A stretch of DNA of 64,000 bases from Ramlibacter sp. (GCA_030695945.1 JAUYOG010000050.1:62001-126000), one strand, 5' to 3'. Shown: positions 25,948 through 35,588, numbered from the stretch's first letter. Numbers and translations: made by a program. Notes: generated by a model not told the origin, from the sequence alone.

Positions 25948-27474
25948 TCAGGAAAACAATTGCTTGTGTTTCTCGCGCAAGAGGTTCTTCTGCACCTTGC
26001 CCATGGTATTGCGCGGCAGTTCGTCGACGACGAAGCAGCGCTTGGGAATCTTGAAATTGGCCAGCTGCGACTTGAGGCCCGCCACGATCCTGTCGCCGTC
26101 CAGCTGGGCGCCCGGTTTGGCAGTCACCACCGCGACGCCCACTTCGCCGAAGTCCGGATGCGGCACGCCCACCAGCGCGCTTTCGGCCACGCCGGGCATG
26201 TCGTTGATGTAGCCTTCGATCTCGGCCGGGTAGACGTTGTAGCCGCCGCTGATGATCAGGTCCTTGCTGCGCCCGACAATGGTCACGTAGCCGAGCGCGT
26301 CGATCTTGCCCACGTCGCCGGTCTTGAACCAACCGTCGGCCGTGAATTCCTCCTTCGTCTTCTCGGGCATGCGCCAGTAGCCCTTGAACACATTGGGCCC
26401 CTTGACTTCGATGTTGCCGATCTCGCCGGCCGGCACCTGCCTGCCATCGTCGCCGCGCACGCGCACGCCGACGCCCGGCAGCGGGAAACCGACGGTGCCG
26501 CCGCGCCGCTCGCCATCCTTCGCGACGTACGGGTTGGAGGTGAGCATGATGGTCTCGCTCATGCCGTAGCGCTCCAGGATGGTGTGGCCGGTGCGCTCCT
26601 TCCATTCATTGAAGGTCTCGATCAGCAGCGGCGCCGAGCCGGAGATGAAAAGGCGCATGTTGCGCGCAGCGCCCTTGTCCAGGCCCGGTTCCGCCAGCAT
26701 GCGCGTATAGAGCGTGGGCACCCCCATGAACACGGTGGCATCGGGCATCCGCTCGATCACCCTCCTCGGGTCGAACCGGCCGAACCAGATCATCCTGCTG
26801 CCGTTCAGCAGCGCGCCGTGCAAGGCCACGAACAGGCCGTGCACATGGAAGATCGGCAAGGCGTGGATCAGGACGTCGCCGGGCTTCCAGCCCCAGTAGT
26901 CCCTGAGCACCCGCGCATTCGACAGCAGGTTGCCGTGGGTGAGCTCCGCGCCCTTGCTGCGCCCCGTCGTGCCGCTGGTGTAGAGAATGGCCGCCAGGTC
27001 GTCCTCGCCCTTCACGGCGATGGTATGACGGTCGCTGCAATGCGTGGCTCGCTCGAGGAGCGAGCCCGTACGGTCATCGTTGAGCGTGAACACGTGCTGG
27101 GTGCCGGCCTTGAAGGCGATCTTGCTGACCCAGCCGAAGTTCTTGCCCGTGCACACCACCACGGCCGGCTCGGCGTTGCCGACGAAGTACTCGATCTCGG
27201 CGCTCTGGTACGCCGTGTTCAGCGGCAGGAAGACATAGCCCGCGCGCAGCGTGGCCAGGTAGAGCATCATGGCCTCGACCGACTTTTCCACCTGCACCGC
27301 GATGCGCGAGCCCTCCGGCAGCTTCAAGCCGGCCAGCAGGTTGGCGATCATGGCGGTCGCCCGGTCCAGGTCGCGCCAGGAATACACCAGCCCGTCGTCG
27401 GTTTCCACCGCGGCGGCGTCGAGGTCCTTCGGGAAAGCTGCCCGCAGCGCGGCAAAGAGGTTCTGGTTGTGCAT
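25948..27474 (-). CDS. matB: Malonyl-CoA synthetase (MatB-like AMP-dependent ligase)
   Basis: 508 residues of the ANL adenylation family. AMP-binding motifs are ILYTSGTTGRSKGAELTH, ERYGMSETIMLTSNPY and GWFKTGDVGKID, with the C-terminal catalytic Lys in PRNTMGKVQKN. Activity on malonate is inferred from the cluster, which also encodes malonyl-CoA decarboxylase and an FCD-GntR regulator as in classic mat loci, and from overall MatB-like sequence. The ATG at 27474 (GAGAAG five bases upstream) is preferred to a TTG at 27498. It is the last gene of the leftward cluster. Confidence 0.87.
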   Translation of the reverse strand: MHNQNLFAALRAAFPKDLDAAAVETDDGLVYSWRDLDRATAMIANLLAGLKLPEGSRIAVQVEKSVEAMMLYLATLRAGYVFLPLNTAYQSAEIEYFVGNAEPAVVVCTGKNFGWVSKIAFKAGTQHVFTLNDDRTGSLLERATHCSDRHTIAVKGEDDLAAILYTSGTTGRSKGAELTHGNLLSNARVLRDYWGWKPGDVLIHALPIFHVHGLFVALHGALLNGSRMIWFGRFDPRRVIERMPDATVFMGVPTLYTRMLAEPGLDKGAARNMRLFISGSAPLLIETFNEWKERTGHTILERYGMSETIMLTSNPYVAKDGERRGGTVGFPLPGVGVRVRGDDGRQVPAGEIGNIEVKGPNVFKGYWRMPEKTKEEFTADGWFKTGDVGKIDALGYVTIVGRSKDLIISGGYNVYPAEIEGYINDMPGVAESALVGVPHPDFGEVGVAVVTAKPGAQLDGDRIVAGLKSQLANFKIPKRCFVVDELPRNTMGKVQKNLLREKHKQLFS

Positions 27475-27510
27475 GGATTCTTCTCGTAGCTTTGGCAAGG
27501 CCCGCCGCGC

Positions 27511-28266
27511 TCAGAAAGCGGCTTTGCGCTTCTCCAGGAATGCCGCAATGCCCTCGCGGTGCTCGTCGCTGTCGGCGTAGTGGTACGCATCCGCCACCCC
27601 CGCTCCAACGCGCAGCGCGCGCAGGCCGCGCTTGTTCAGCCGCGCGGCCTGCGGCGACAGCGCCGCAATGCGTTGCGCGCTGGCCAGCGCCTGCGCGGCC
27701 GTCTCGCCGTCGGGCGTCACGCGGTTCAGGAAGCCGCGGACCTTCATTTCCGCGGCGCTCAGCACGGCGGCTTCCAGCAGCATTTCGCGCGCCGTCAGCT
27801 CGCCGGTGGCGCGGGCGACGACGTCGGCCTCGCGCGGCGCCATCGGAAATCCCAGCCTGGCAATGGGTGCGCCGAACTTCGAGGACTCCCCGGCGATGCG
27901 CAGGTCGCAACAGCTGGCGATCTCCATGCCGGCGCCCATGCAGGGCCCGTCGATCTGGGCCACCACGGGCACGTCGCAGTCCAGGATCGACGCCAGGCCG
28001 CCCCACACGTCCTCCTCGTGAAAGTCGCGCAGCGCGGCTTCATCGAAGCGGAACGACGGGTACTCGGAAATGTCGCCCCCCGCGCAGAAGGCGCCGCCTT
28101 CGCCGCGAACAAGGGCGCAGCGCCATTGCGTTCCCTCGTGGATGCGCTGGAACACCGCGCGCAGCTCGCGCCACATCGCGCGCGACATGGCGTTGAGCTT
28201 GCCGGGATGGGACAGGGTAACGAGCGCAATCGGCCCGTCGTCGGCGAAGAGAACCTGTCCCGGCAT
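27511..28266 (-). CDS. Enoyl-CoA hydratase/isomerase family protein
   Basis: 251 residues of the crotonase fold. The oxyanion-hole segments are GGAFCAGGDISEYPSF and IDGPCMGAGMEIASCCDLRI. The catalytic Glu positions of true hydratases are not clearly kept: the usual GxxE after the second motif appears as ARLGFPMAP. The reaction could therefore differ from hydration of crotonyl-CoA. It lies between the Bug receptor (7 bases upstream) and matB (36 bases downstream) and is probably co-transcribed with them. Its role in malonate use is unknown. Confidence 0.85.
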   Translation of the reverse strand: MPGQVLFADDGPIALVTLSHPGKLNAMSRAMWRELRAVFQRIHEGTQWRCALVRGEGGAFCAGGDISEYPSFRFDEAALRDFHEEDVWGGLASILDCDVPVVAQIDGPCMGAGMEIASCCDLRIAGESSKFGAPIARLGFPMAPREADVVARATGELTAREMLLEAAVLSAAEMKVRGFLNRVTPDGETAAQALASAQRIAALSPQAARLNKRGLRALRVGAGVADAYHYADSDEHREGIAAFLEKRKAAF

Positions 28267-28273
28267 GATGCGT

Positions 28274-29260
28274 TTATTCCAGCTTGGCGCCGGAGGCCTT
28301 GACGACGCCGGCCCAGCGCTTGACCTCGGCGCTGACGAACGAGGCGAACTGCTGCTGGCTGAGGTTCGGGAACTCCGCGCCCTGGTTGGCCCAGATCGCC
28401 TTGAGCTCGTCGGACGTGACGGCCTTGCGCACCTCTTCCACGATCCGTGCCTGGGCGTCGGCCGGGGTGCCCTTGGGCGCCCACAGGCCGTACCAGGTGG
28501 TGACGGTGTAGTCCGGCAAGCCCACTTCGGCGGCGCTCGGCACGTCCGGGAAGGCCGGGTTGCGCTTCGCGCCGGACACCATGAGCGCCTTGATGCGGCC
28601 GCCCTTGATGTGCGCAGCGGACGAGCCCAGGCCGTCGAACATCATGTCCACGTTGCCGGAAATCAGGTCCTGCAGCGCGGGCCCGGCGCCCCGGTAGGGG
28701 ATGTGGGTGATGAATGTCTTCGTCTGCTGCTTGAACAACTCGCCGGCGAGGTGGTGCGACGTGCCGCTGCCCGCGGACGCATAGTTGTACTTGCCGGGGT
28801 TCCTGCGAACCAGTTCGAGGAACTCCTTGAAGTTCGGCGATTCGATGCGGCGCGGGTTGACCACGACCACCTGCGGCACGCTGGCCACGAGCGTGAGGGG
28901 GATGAAATCCTTCTCCAGGTCGTAGTCGAGCTTGGGGTACATCGAGGGCGCGATGGTGTGGTGCACAGCGCCCATGAACAGGTTGTAGCCGTCGGCCGCG
29001 GCGCGCGAGGCCACGCTGGCGCCCACGGTGCCGCCGGCGCCGCCCTTGTTGTCGATCACGAGCTGCTTGCCGGTCTGCTTGGCGAACTGGGCCGCCAGCG
29101 GCCGCCCGAACGCGTCCGTGCCGCCGCCGGCCGGGAACGGCACCACCATCATCACGGGCTTGGCCGGCCAGGCTTGCGCTCGTGCGAACGGGGTGAGCGA
29201 AACGGCTCCGGCTGCGGCGGCCGCTCGCAACACGTCACGCCGGGAAAGGCTGTGATTCAT
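28274..29260 (-). CDS. Bug-type (TctC) tripartite tricarboxylate transporter substrate-binding protein
   Basis: 328 residues. A twin-Arg signal is visible (SLSRRDVLRAAAAAGAVS, cleavage near ARAQA). The mature part begins WPAKPVMMVVPFPAGGGTDA, the Bug signature, followed by GGAGGTVG. Bug proteins bind carboxylates in the periplasm. No TctA/TctB membrane subunits are nearby, as is common for orphan Bug receptors. Its place between the decarboxylase and the hydratase of the malonate cluster suggests that malonate or a related dicarboxylate is the ligand (inference); a MatC-type carrier is absent here. Confidence 0.9.
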   Translation of the reverse strand: MNHSLSRRDVLRAAAAAGAVSLTPFARAQAWPAKPVMMVVPFPAGGGTDAFGRPLAAQFAKQTGKQLVIDNKGGAGGTVGASVASRAAADGYNLFMGAVHHTIAPSMYPKLDYDLEKDFIPLTLVASVPQVVVVNPRRIESPNFKEFLELVRRNPGKYNYASAGSGTSHHLAGELFKQQTKTFITHIPYRGAGPALQDLISGNVDMMFDGLGSSAAHIKGGRIKALMVSGAKRNPAFPDVPSAAEVGLPDYTVTTWYGLWAPKGTPADAQARIVEEVRKAVTSDELKAIWANQGAEFPNLSQQQFASFVSAEVKRWAGVVKASGAKLE

Positions 29261-29302
29261 GGGTCTTGTCTCCTTCGTTATGGATGTGTCGGCAAAAAAC
29301 GC

Positions 29303-30745
29303 TCAAAGATACAGGTCTTCGATGGCGCCCGAAATCGGGATTTGTCCCTGCGAGAACATCGCTCGGTGCTTGCCCAGGCGCTTGAGGTCGTACAAATAGT
29401 TGACCATGAGGCCATAAGATTGCTTGACGCCCTTGGGCGACGGGTCGCCGGCCCAGTTGATGCGCTCGATGCGCGCGCCGTTCCCGAGGTGGAAACGCGC
29501 CACGGGGTCGAGCGGCCTGCCTTCATTCGCCTCGCGGCCGAGGTACTGTGCGGCGCAGCGCATCAGCATGAGCCGCACGGGCGACTTCGCATCCAGCTCG
29601 AGCGGCTTGTCGAAGGCGGCCAGCAGGTGCTCCCCCGTGGGCTGGCCGCCCAGGGCCCGGCCCAGTTCGGCGCGCTGCTTGGCGGCCAGCTTCTCCAGCA
29701 TCGCGGCTGCGTTCTTGGCCAGCCACGGCCTGAACCCGGGGGCCGGCGACAGCGTCGCGAATGTCTTGAGCTTGGGGAACTCGCCCTTGAGCGTCTCCAC
29801 CACCCGCTTGATGAGCGAATCTCCGAAGCTCACGCCGCGCAGCCCGGGCTGGGTGTTGCTGATCGAATAGAAGATGGCCGTGGTGGCCTTGCCGAGGTCG
29901 CTCGGCGCGGCCGCTTCGTCCAGCAGCGGCGTGATGCATTCCGCCATCTCGTCCATCAGCGCCACCTCGACGAAGATCAGCGGCTCGCTGTCCAGGCGTG
30001 GATGGAAGAAGCCATAGCAGCGCCGGTCGCTGTCCAGGCGATTCTTGACGTCGCCCCAGCTGCGGATGTCGTGCACCGCCTCGTACTTGATCAGCTTTTC
30101 GATGAGCGACGCGGGGGAGTCCCAGCTGATGCGCCGCAGCTCGAGGAACGCCACGTCGAACCACGTCGAGAACAGGTTCTCCAGTTCGGCATCGAGCGCC
30201 AGCAGGCGCTTGTCGCCCTTCAGGTGGGGCAGCAGTTCGGCGCGCATGTCCACCAGGAACCGCATGCCCTCGGGGAACACCGCGAAGCGCTGCAGGAGCC
30301 GCGTGCGCGGCGAGACGAAGGCCTTGCGCAGGCGGATCTCGGCCTGCCCTTCCTCCGGCGTGCCCTGCGCGGCTTCGTATTGCGCGCGCATCGCCTGGAT
30401 CTTCTTCGGGTCGGGCGCGAACTGCTCGCTCATGAGCAGCCAGCAATCGCGGCGCTGCTCGGGCGTGGCCTGGGTGTACCAGCCGGCCACGCCCCTGGCA
30501 CGGCGCCCGCCTTCGACTTCGCTCACCTGCGGGTCGATGATCGCTTGCAGCTCGGTGAGCGTGCGGCGCAGCACGCGCGGCGACAGCGCCTCCTGGTGGC
30601 GGCGCAGCGTGGCCTTCAGGCGCTCGCGGGTGGAGCGGCCGCCGCCGGCGGCGACCTCTCCGGCCGCGGACAGGGACGCCACCTTGGGCTCCAGGGCGGG
30701 CCGCAGCAGCGCGACGCTGCGAGTAAGCCAGTTGTTCGAGTTCAC
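29303..30745 (-). CDS. matA: Malonyl-CoA decarboxylase
   Basis: 480 residues covering both the helical N-terminal and GNAT-like C-terminal MCD domains. Family segments include FYSISNTQPGLRGVSFGDSL and ARFHLGNGARIERINWAGD, which contain the expected catalytic Ser and His. The enzyme converts malonyl-CoA to acetyl-CoA and CO2. The start is GTG at 30745 with GGAGGT eight bases upstream. That ribosome-binding site belongs to a 65-bp dispersed repeat filling the gap to the regulator gene upstream. It forms the malonate pathway with the MatB-like synthetase downstream. Confidence 0.92.
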   Translation of the reverse strand: MNSNNWLTRSVALLRPALEPKVASLSAAGEVAAGGGRSTRERLKATLRRHQEALSPRVLRRTLTELQAIIDPQVSEVEGGRRARGVAGWYTQATPEQRRDCWLLMSEQFAPDPKKIQAMRAQYEAAQGTPEEGQAEIRLRKAFVSPRTRLLQRFAVFPEGMRFLVDMRAELLPHLKGDKRLLALDAELENLFSTWFDVAFLELRRISWDSPASLIEKLIKYEAVHDIRSWGDVKNRLDSDRRCYGFFHPRLDSEPLIFVEVALMDEMAECITPLLDEAAAPSDLGKATTAIFYSISNTQPGLRGVSFGDSLIKRVVETLKGEFPKLKTFATLSPAPGFRPWLAKNAAAMLEKLAAKQRAELGRALGGQPTGEHLLAAFDKPLELDAKSPVRLMLMRCAAQYLGREANEGRPLDPVARFHLGNGARIERINWAGDPSPKGVKQSYGLMVNYLYDLKRLGKHRAMFSQGQIPISGAIEDLYL

Positions 30746-30807
30746 CGGGTGACCTCCGCACAGCGTGCTGAGGTGTCACGAGCCTTGCGAGCGGCCCTGC
30801 GGCTCAT
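30743..30807. repeat. 65-bp dispersed repeat carrying an RBS, copy 1
   Basis: The segment from the GTG of the decarboxylase gene to the stop of matR is one copy of a repeat whose second copy is at 33371-33435. Shared blocks are acctccgcac, cgtgctg, gagccttg, gagcggccc and gcggctcat. On the minus strand it supplies GTGCGGAGGT ahead of the start codon, and near its far end the TGA of matR. Confidence 0.75.
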
Positions 30808-31472
30808 GGCACCAGCCTCGATTTCTGCGCGCGGGCGATGCCGCGCAAGGCCTCACGCTGGCGTGTGAGGTGGGTGCGCATCGCCGCCTCCGCGCCCTCG
30901 GGGTCGCGCGCCTTCAACGCGGCGAACACGGCCATGTGCTCGCTCAGGCTCTGCTCCAGGCGTCCGGGTGCGTGCAGCTGTTGCAGCCGCGAGAGCTTGA
31001 CGATCTTGCGCAGGTCGCCGATCACCTGCGCCAGCCAGCGGTTGCGGGCCAGCGTGATGATGGCCTCGTGGATCGCGAAGTTGACGGTGTAGTAATCGTT
31101 GATGCGCTTCGCCCTGGCGTGGCGGTTGAGCTTGTCGTGCAGGGCCTCGAGGTCGAGCAGGTCCGCGTCGGTGGCATTGGTCGCAGCTTCGCGCGCGCAG
31201 CGGCCTTCCAGCAACGCGATCACGGGGAAGATCTCGTCGAGGTCCTGCTCGGTCACTTCGTTGACGAAGCAGCCGCGGCGCGGCTCGTGGCGCACCAGGC
31301 CTTCGGCCGTCAGCACCTTCAGCGCCTCGCGCAGGGGCGTGCGCGAGATCTGCAACTCCTCGGCCAGCCGGGCCTCGTCCAGGAACGTGCCGGGCAGCAG
31401 CTCGCCCGCGAAGATCCGGTCGCGCAGTTGCGCGGCGACTTCATCGTGCAGGGAGTTGTGGACCAGGCGCAT
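30804..31472 (-). CDS. matR: GntR-family (FCD) transcriptional regulator, MatR-like
   Basis: 222 residues. The N-terminal winged HTH reads LRDRIFAGELLPGTFLDEAR and LAEELQISRTPLREALKVL; the all-helical FCD ligand domain follows with the metal-binding pattern D...H...H (for example NFAIHEAIITLARN and SEHMAVFAALKARD). FCD regulators respond to small carboxylates or acyl-CoAs. Sitting first in the malonate cluster, it probably represses matA-matB and is relieved by malonate or malonyl-CoA, as known for MatR in rhizobia. A perfect inverted repeat lies just upstream of its start (31501-31516). Confidence 0.87.
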   Translation of the reverse strand: MRLVHNSLHDEVAAQLRDRIFAGELLPGTFLDEARLAEELQISRTPLREALKVLTAEGLVRHEPRRGCFVNEVTEQDLDEIFPVIALLEGRCAREAATNATDADLLDLEALHDKLNRHARAKRINDYYTVNFAIHEAIITLARNRWLAQVIGDLRKIVKLSRLQQLHAPGRLEQSLSEHMAVFAALKARDPEGAEAAMRTHLTRQREALRGIARAQKSRLVP

Positions 31473-31489
31473 GGGCGGCTCTGCGATTT

Positions 31490-31516
31490 GTAATTTTCAA
31501 TAATTACGGGTAATTA
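31490..31516. promoter_or_regulatory. Candidate operator for the malonate regulator
   Basis: TAATTAC-GG-GTAATTA at 31501-31516 is a perfect 7-bp inverted repeat. An overlapping second one, GTAATT-N6-AATTAC, covers 31490-31507. Both are strikingly AT-rich in a GC-rich region and lie about 30 bases upstream of the matR start. FCD-GntR operators are usually short palindromes of this kind. Binding is inferred only. Confidence 0.55.
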
Positions 31517-31576
31517 TGGAGCGGATCCGCCCCGCTGTGGGCGCGACCGCGTGGAAACTACCGAACCCCGGGGAAA

Positions 31577-32413
31577 CTACCTGGCCTTCGCGGGCACGGC
31601 GAGCGGCCGGCGGCCGAACCACAGCCACAGTGCGATGCCAACCACGATCATGGGGATGCACAGCCACTGGCCCATCGACAAGCCGGTAGACTGCTGCAGC
31701 CAGACCAGGTGCGCGTCGGGCTCGCGGAAGTACTCGGCCACGAAGCGCAGCACGCCGTAGCCGATAAGGAACACCGCGGCGACCTGACCTTGCTTGCGCT
31801 CCTTGCGGGCGTAGATCCAGAGCACGATGAAGAGCAGCAGCCCCTCCATGAGGAACTGGTACACCTGGGACGGGTGGCGCGGGACCAGCGAGCCGCTCTG
31901 CGGGAAGATCATCGCCCACGGCAGCGACGGATCGGCGGCACGGCCCCAGAGTTCGCCGTTGATGAAGTTGCCGACCCGGCCCGCCGCCAGGCCGGTGGGC
32001 ACGCAAGGGGCGATGAAGTCCATGACCTGCCAGAACGGCTTGCTGCGCGAGCGCGCGAACCACCACTGCGAGGCGATCACGCCCAGCATGCCGCCGTGGA
32101 AGCTCATGCCGCCCTGCCAGACGAAGAAGATCTCCAGCGGGTGCATGAGGTAATAGCCGGGCTTGTAGAACAGGCAGTAGCCCAGGCGCCCGCCCACCAC
32201 CACCCCGAGCACGCCGAGGAAGAGCATGTCCTCCACATCCTTGCGGCTCCAGGCGCCGGGGCCCTTGACCGACGCGAACGGCTCATGGCGCAGCCGCCAT
32301 ATCGCCAGCAGCATGAACAGGCCGAACGCCGCGAGGTAAGTCAGGCCATACCAGTGGATGGCGATGGGGCCGATCTGCAGGGCGACCGGGTCGATTCGGG
32401 GAAACGTCAGCAT
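31577..32413 (-). CDS. lgt: Prolipoprotein diacylglyceryl transferase
   Basis: 278 residues with seven TM segments. The Lgt signature is complete: [16 protein letters not shown], with the essential Arg and Asn, preceded by [11 protein letters not shown]. It transfers diacylglycerol from phosphatidylglycerol to the lipobox Cys of prolipoproteins in the inner membrane. The ATG at 32413 (MLTFPRIDP) matches the usual start; a TTG at 32431 in frame is less likely. It lies between the malonate regulator and a LysR gene, all on the minus strand, and is probably transcribed alone. Confidence 0.95.
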   Translation of the reverse strand: MLTFPRIDPVALQIGPIAIHWYGLTYLAAFGLFMLLAIWRLRHEPFASVKGPGAWSRKDVEDMLFLGVLGVVVGGRLGYCLFYKPGYYLMHPLEIFFVWQGGMSFHGGMLGVIASQWWFARSRSKPFWQVMDFIAPCVPTGLAAGRVGNFINGELWGRAADPSLPWAMIFPQSGSLVPRHPSQVYQFLMEGLLLFIVLWIYARKERKQGQVAAVFLIGYGVLRFVAEYFREPDAHLVWLQQSTGLSMGQWLCIPMIVVGIALWLWFGRRPLAVPAKAR

Positions 32414-32452
32414 GCGGCTATTGTGCTGCAACGACCGCGCAGGCGCAGCCCA

Positions 32453-33373
32453 TCAATGGCCCAGCGCGAGGCGGCCGCGCGCGAATTCGATGAACCGGTC
32501 GCGCGTCGGATTGGCCGGGTGCGGCCACACCAGCGTCGTCTCGCAGCCCGGCACCGCCTGCGCCTTCCTGCCAGGCACCTGCCGGTACACCACGCCGGGG
32601 CGCTGGAACTGCCGGACGCTCTCCGGCACCCACGCGAGGCCCAGGCCGGCGGACACCAGGTTCACGATGGTCTGCATCTGGATCGCCTCCTGGGCAATGC
32701 GCGGCGTACGGCCCGCCGCGTGGTACATGCCGAAGATCGCGTCGTGCAGCGAAGGCAGGATGCGCCGAGGGAAGATCACGAGCGCCTCGTGGAGCAGCGG
32801 GCCGAACGAGAGGCTGCGCGCGGTGGCCAGCGCGTGGTGCTCGGGCAGCGCGACGACGAGCGGCTCGCGCGCGATGCGCAGGTGCTGCAGCCCCTCGGGG
32901 GCGAAGCCTGGGGAATGCAGCATGAAGCCCGCATCGATGTCACCGCGCTCCAGCGCCTGCAGCTGCACGTCGCCCGTCGCTTCGACCAGCTCGAACTCGA
33001 CCTGCGGGTAGAGCGTGCGGAAGGCGCGCACCCATTGCGGCAGCAGCCCGAAACCCACGGTGGAGACGAAGGCCAGCCGCAGCCGCCCCACCTCGCCATG
33101 CGCGGCGGAGCGCGCTTGGGCGGGCAGCGCGAGGGCTCGGGCCAGCAGTTCGCGTGCCTCCGGCAGCAGGGCCTCGCCCGCCGTGGTGAGCTGGACGCTG
33201 CGTTTGGTGCGCTCGAACAGGCGCACGCCCAGCAGCTGCTCCAGGTGGGCGATGGCCTGGGTCAGCGGCGGCTGCGTCATGTGCAGGCGCAGGGCCGCGC
33301 GGCCGAAGTGCAGCTCTTCGGCGACGGCAATGAACTGGCGCCAAAGGCGCAGCTCGACCAGGGGCTGGGTCAT
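32453..33373 (-). CDS. LysR-family transcriptional regulator
   Basis: 306 residues. The winged HTH is [20 protein letters not shown] with [20 protein letters not shown], followed by the periplasmic-binding-protein-like effector domain. It is divergent from ilvD (155 bases between starts), so ilvD is one possible target, but no ligand can be named. Its start codon and Shine-Dalgarno (GGAGGTAACCCAATG on the minus strand) are part of the 65-bp repeat that also precedes the malonyl-CoA decarboxylase gene, so expression may have been remodelled by the insertion. Confidence 0.9.
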   Translation of the reverse strand: MTQPLVELRLWRQFIAVAEELHFGRAALRLHMTQPPLTQAIAHLEQLLGVRLFERTKRSVQLTTAGEALLPEARELLARALALPAQARSAAHGEVGRLRLAFVSTVGFGLLPQWVRAFRTLYPQVEFELVEATGDVQLQALERGDIDAGFMLHSPGFAPEGLQHLRIAREPLVVALPEHHALATARSLSFGPLLHEALVIFPRRILPSLHDAIFGMYHAAGRTPRIAQEAIQMQTIVNLVSAGLGLAWVPESVRQFQRPGVVYRQVPGRKAQAVPGCETTLVWPHPANPTRDRFIEFARGRLALGH

Positions 33374-33435
33374 TGGGTTACCTCCGCACTACGTGCTGGG
33401 GTGCGATGAGCCTTGGGAGCGGCCCGGCGGCTCAT
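33371..33435. repeat. 65-bp dispersed repeat carrying an RBS, copy 2
   Basis: About 80 percent identical by eye to 30743-30807, ungapped. It contains two short dyads, gcac/gtgc and gagcc/ggctc. Read on the minus strand it gives GCGGAGGT six bases ahead of the lysR ATG. It occupies the lysR side of the lysR-ilvD intergenic region. Confidence 0.75.
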
Positions 33436-33527
33436 ACGCCCCGCATATTAATCGAAGCTGGAAAACGGATTGGAAAGAATCACGGGCACGGCGCATACTT
33501 CCGGCCTCCCCCATTTTTCTTCGAGCC

Positions 33528-35222
33528 ATGGCCACCAAAATCATCCCGATCAACAGCCGCAGCAGGAACATCACCGAGGGCAAGTCGCGCGCTCCCAACC
33601 GCTCGATGTACTACGCCATGGGCTACGAGGAAGGCGACTTCAAGAAGCCCATGGTCGGCGTAGCCAACGGCCACAGCACGATCACGCCGTGCAACAGCGG
33701 CCTGCAGAAGCTGGCCGACGCGGCCATCGCGGGCATCGAGGAGGCCGGCGGCAACGCGCAGGTGTTCGGCACGCCGACGATCTCGGACGGCATGGCCATG
33801 GGCACCGAGGGCATGAAGTACTCGCTGGTCAGCCGCGAAGTGATTTCGGATTGCATCGAGACCTGCGTGCAGGGCCAGTGGATGGACGGCGTCGTCGTGA
33901 TCGGCGGCTGCGACAAGAACATGCCCGGCGGCCTGATGGGCATGCTGCGCGCCACCGTGCCGGCCATCTACGTCTACGGCGGCACCATCCTGCCGGGTCA
34001 CTGGAAGGGCCAGGACCTGAACATCGTCAGCGTGTTCGAGGCCGTGGGCCAGAACTCGGCCGGCAACCTGAGCGACGCCGACTTGCGCGAGATCGAGATG
34101 CGCGCAATCCCCGGCACCGGCTCCTGCGGCGGCATGTACACGGCCAACACGATGTCGTCGGCCTTCGAGGCGCTGGGCATTTCCCTGCCCTACTCGTCCA
34201 CGATGGCCAACCCCCACGACGAGAAGATGAATTCGGCCAAGGAGTCGGCCAAGGTGCTGATCGAGGCCATCAAGAAAGACATCAAGCCGCGCGACATCGT
34301 GACGAAGAAGGCCATCGAGAACGCGGTGGCCGTGATCATGGCGACCGGCGGTTCGACCAACGCCGTGCTGCACTTCCTGGCGATCGCCCACGCGGCTGGC
34401 GTGGAGTGGACCATCGACGACTTCGAGCGCATCCGCCAGAAAACGCCGGTGCTTTGCGACCTCAAGCCCAGCGGCAAGTACCTGGCGGTGGACCTGCACA
34501 AGGCAGGCGGCATCCCGCAGGTGATGAAGATGCTGCTCAAGGCCGGCCTGCTGCACGGCGACTGCGTCACGATCACGGGCCAGACGATCGCCGAGGTGCT
34601 GAAGGACATTCCCGACGAGCCACGCAAGGACCAGGACGTGATCCGCCCGATCACCCAGCCGATGTACGAGCACGGCCACCTGGCCATTCTCAAGGGCAAC
34701 CTGTCGCCCGAGGGCGCAGTCGCCAAGATCACGGGGCTGAAGAACCCGGTGATCACCGGGCCGGCGCGCGTGTTCGACGACGAGCAATCGGCGCTGCAGG
34801 CGATCCTGGACGGCAAGATCAAGGCCGGCGACGTGATGGTGCTGCGCTACCTCGGCCCCAAGGGCGGCCCGGGCATGCCGGAGATGCTCGCCCCGACGGG
34901 CGCGTTGATCGGCGCGGGCCTGGGCGAAAGCGTGGGCCTGATCACGGACGGGCGCTTTTCCGGCGGCACGTGGGGCATGGTGGTGGGTCACGTGGCACCG
35001 GAAGCGGCCGCGGGCGGCACGATCGCGTTCGTGAACGAAGGCGACTCGATCACCATCGACGCGCACCAACTCAAGCTGGAGCTGAACGTGCCCGATGCCG
35101 AGATCGCGAAGCGCCGGGCCGCGTGGACCGCGCCCAAGCCGCGCTACACCCGCGGCGTGCAGGCGAAGTTCGCGTTCAACGCCTCGAGCGCCAGCAAGGG
35201 CGCGGTGCTGGACAACTACTGA
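33528..35222 (+). CDS. ilvD: Dihydroxy-acid dehydratase
   Basis: 564 residues. Fe-S ligand cysteines are visible in ITPCNSGL (near residue 55), [12 protein letters not shown] (near 128) and [14 protein letters not shown] (near 201), the pattern of the [2Fe-2S]/[4Fe-4S] IlvD/Edd family; C-terminal [14 protein letters not shown] is also typical. It converts 2,3-dihydroxy-acids to 2-keto acids in branched-chain amino acid synthesis. The ATG at 33528 begins the family-like sequence; the open frame upstream is not homologous. A divergent LysR gene precedes it and no other ilv gene is nearby. Confidence 0.95.
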   Translation: MATKIIPINSRSRNITEGKSRAPNRSMYYAMGYEEGDFKKPMVGVANGHSTITPCNSGLQKLADAAIAGIEEAGGNAQVFGTPTISDGMAMGTEGMKYSLVSREVISDCIETCVQGQWMDGVVVIGGCDKNMPGGLMGMLRATVPAIYVYGGTILPGHWKGQDLNIVSVFEAVGQNSAGNLSDADLREIEMRAIPGTGSCGGMYTANTMSSAFEALGISLPYSSTMANPHDEKMNSAKESAKVLIEAIKKDIKPRDIVTKKAIENAVAVIMATGGSTNAVLHFLAIAHAAGVEWTIDDFERIRQKTPVLCDLKPSGKYLAVDLHKAGGIPQVMKMLLKAGLLHGDCVTITGQTIAEVLKDIPDEPRKDQDVIRPITQPMYEHGHLAILKGNLSPEGAVAKITGLKNPVITGPARVFDDEQSALQAILDGKIKAGDVMVLRYLGPKGGPGMPEMLAPTGALIGAGLGESVGLITDGRFSGGTWGMVVGHVAPEAAAGGTIAFVNEGDSITIDAHQLKLELNVPDAEIAKRRAAWTAPKPRYTRGVQAKFAFNASSASKGAVLDNY

Positions 35223-35228
35223 CCGGGC

Positions 35229-35471
35229 TCAGCGCTTCTTTCTGGGCTTGATGCCCAGGGCTTCGCGGCTCTTGTCGATACGCGCCTGCTTGCGATCGTT
35301 TTCCTTTTCCACCGCTTTTTTCTTGGTATAGCCCGACCAGTCGGCCCAGGCCCACCAGGCGACGGCCAGGGCGAAGGGCGAGAGCACCCACCACCACTCC
35401 CACATCGCCACCGGGCCGATCTCGAAATACTTCAATGCCAGCAGGACGATGCCGAGGCCCAGGAACAACAT
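35229..35471 (-). CDS. Small Trp-rich membrane protein, TIGR04438 family
   Basis: 80 residues. One or two hydrophobic helices are followed by a Trp cluster ([20 protein letters not shown]) and a basic tail ending GIKPRKKR. This matches the small Trp-rich family TIGR04438, which is frequent in Burkholderiales and has no known function. It converges with ilvD, six bases from its stop. Confidence 0.8.
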   Translation of the reverse strand: MLFLGLGIVLLALKYFEIGPVAMWEWWWVLSPFALAVAWWAWADWSGYTKKKAVEKENDRKQARIDKSREALGIKPRKKR

Positions 35472-35588
35472 GGTGTCAATCTCCGACGTTTCGTGCGGTC
35501 TCTCGGGCTTTACCGGACAATGACAAAGGAGTCAACCGCGCTCACTACAATAGCGTTGAAGCAATGTAACCCAACTCGAGAGGAAACG

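Noticed and set aside
33015-33527. N-terminal extension of the ilvD frame
   Set aside because: The frame is open, but the translation is the antisense of the LysR gene and repeat copy 2; family-like sequence begins at ATG 33528.
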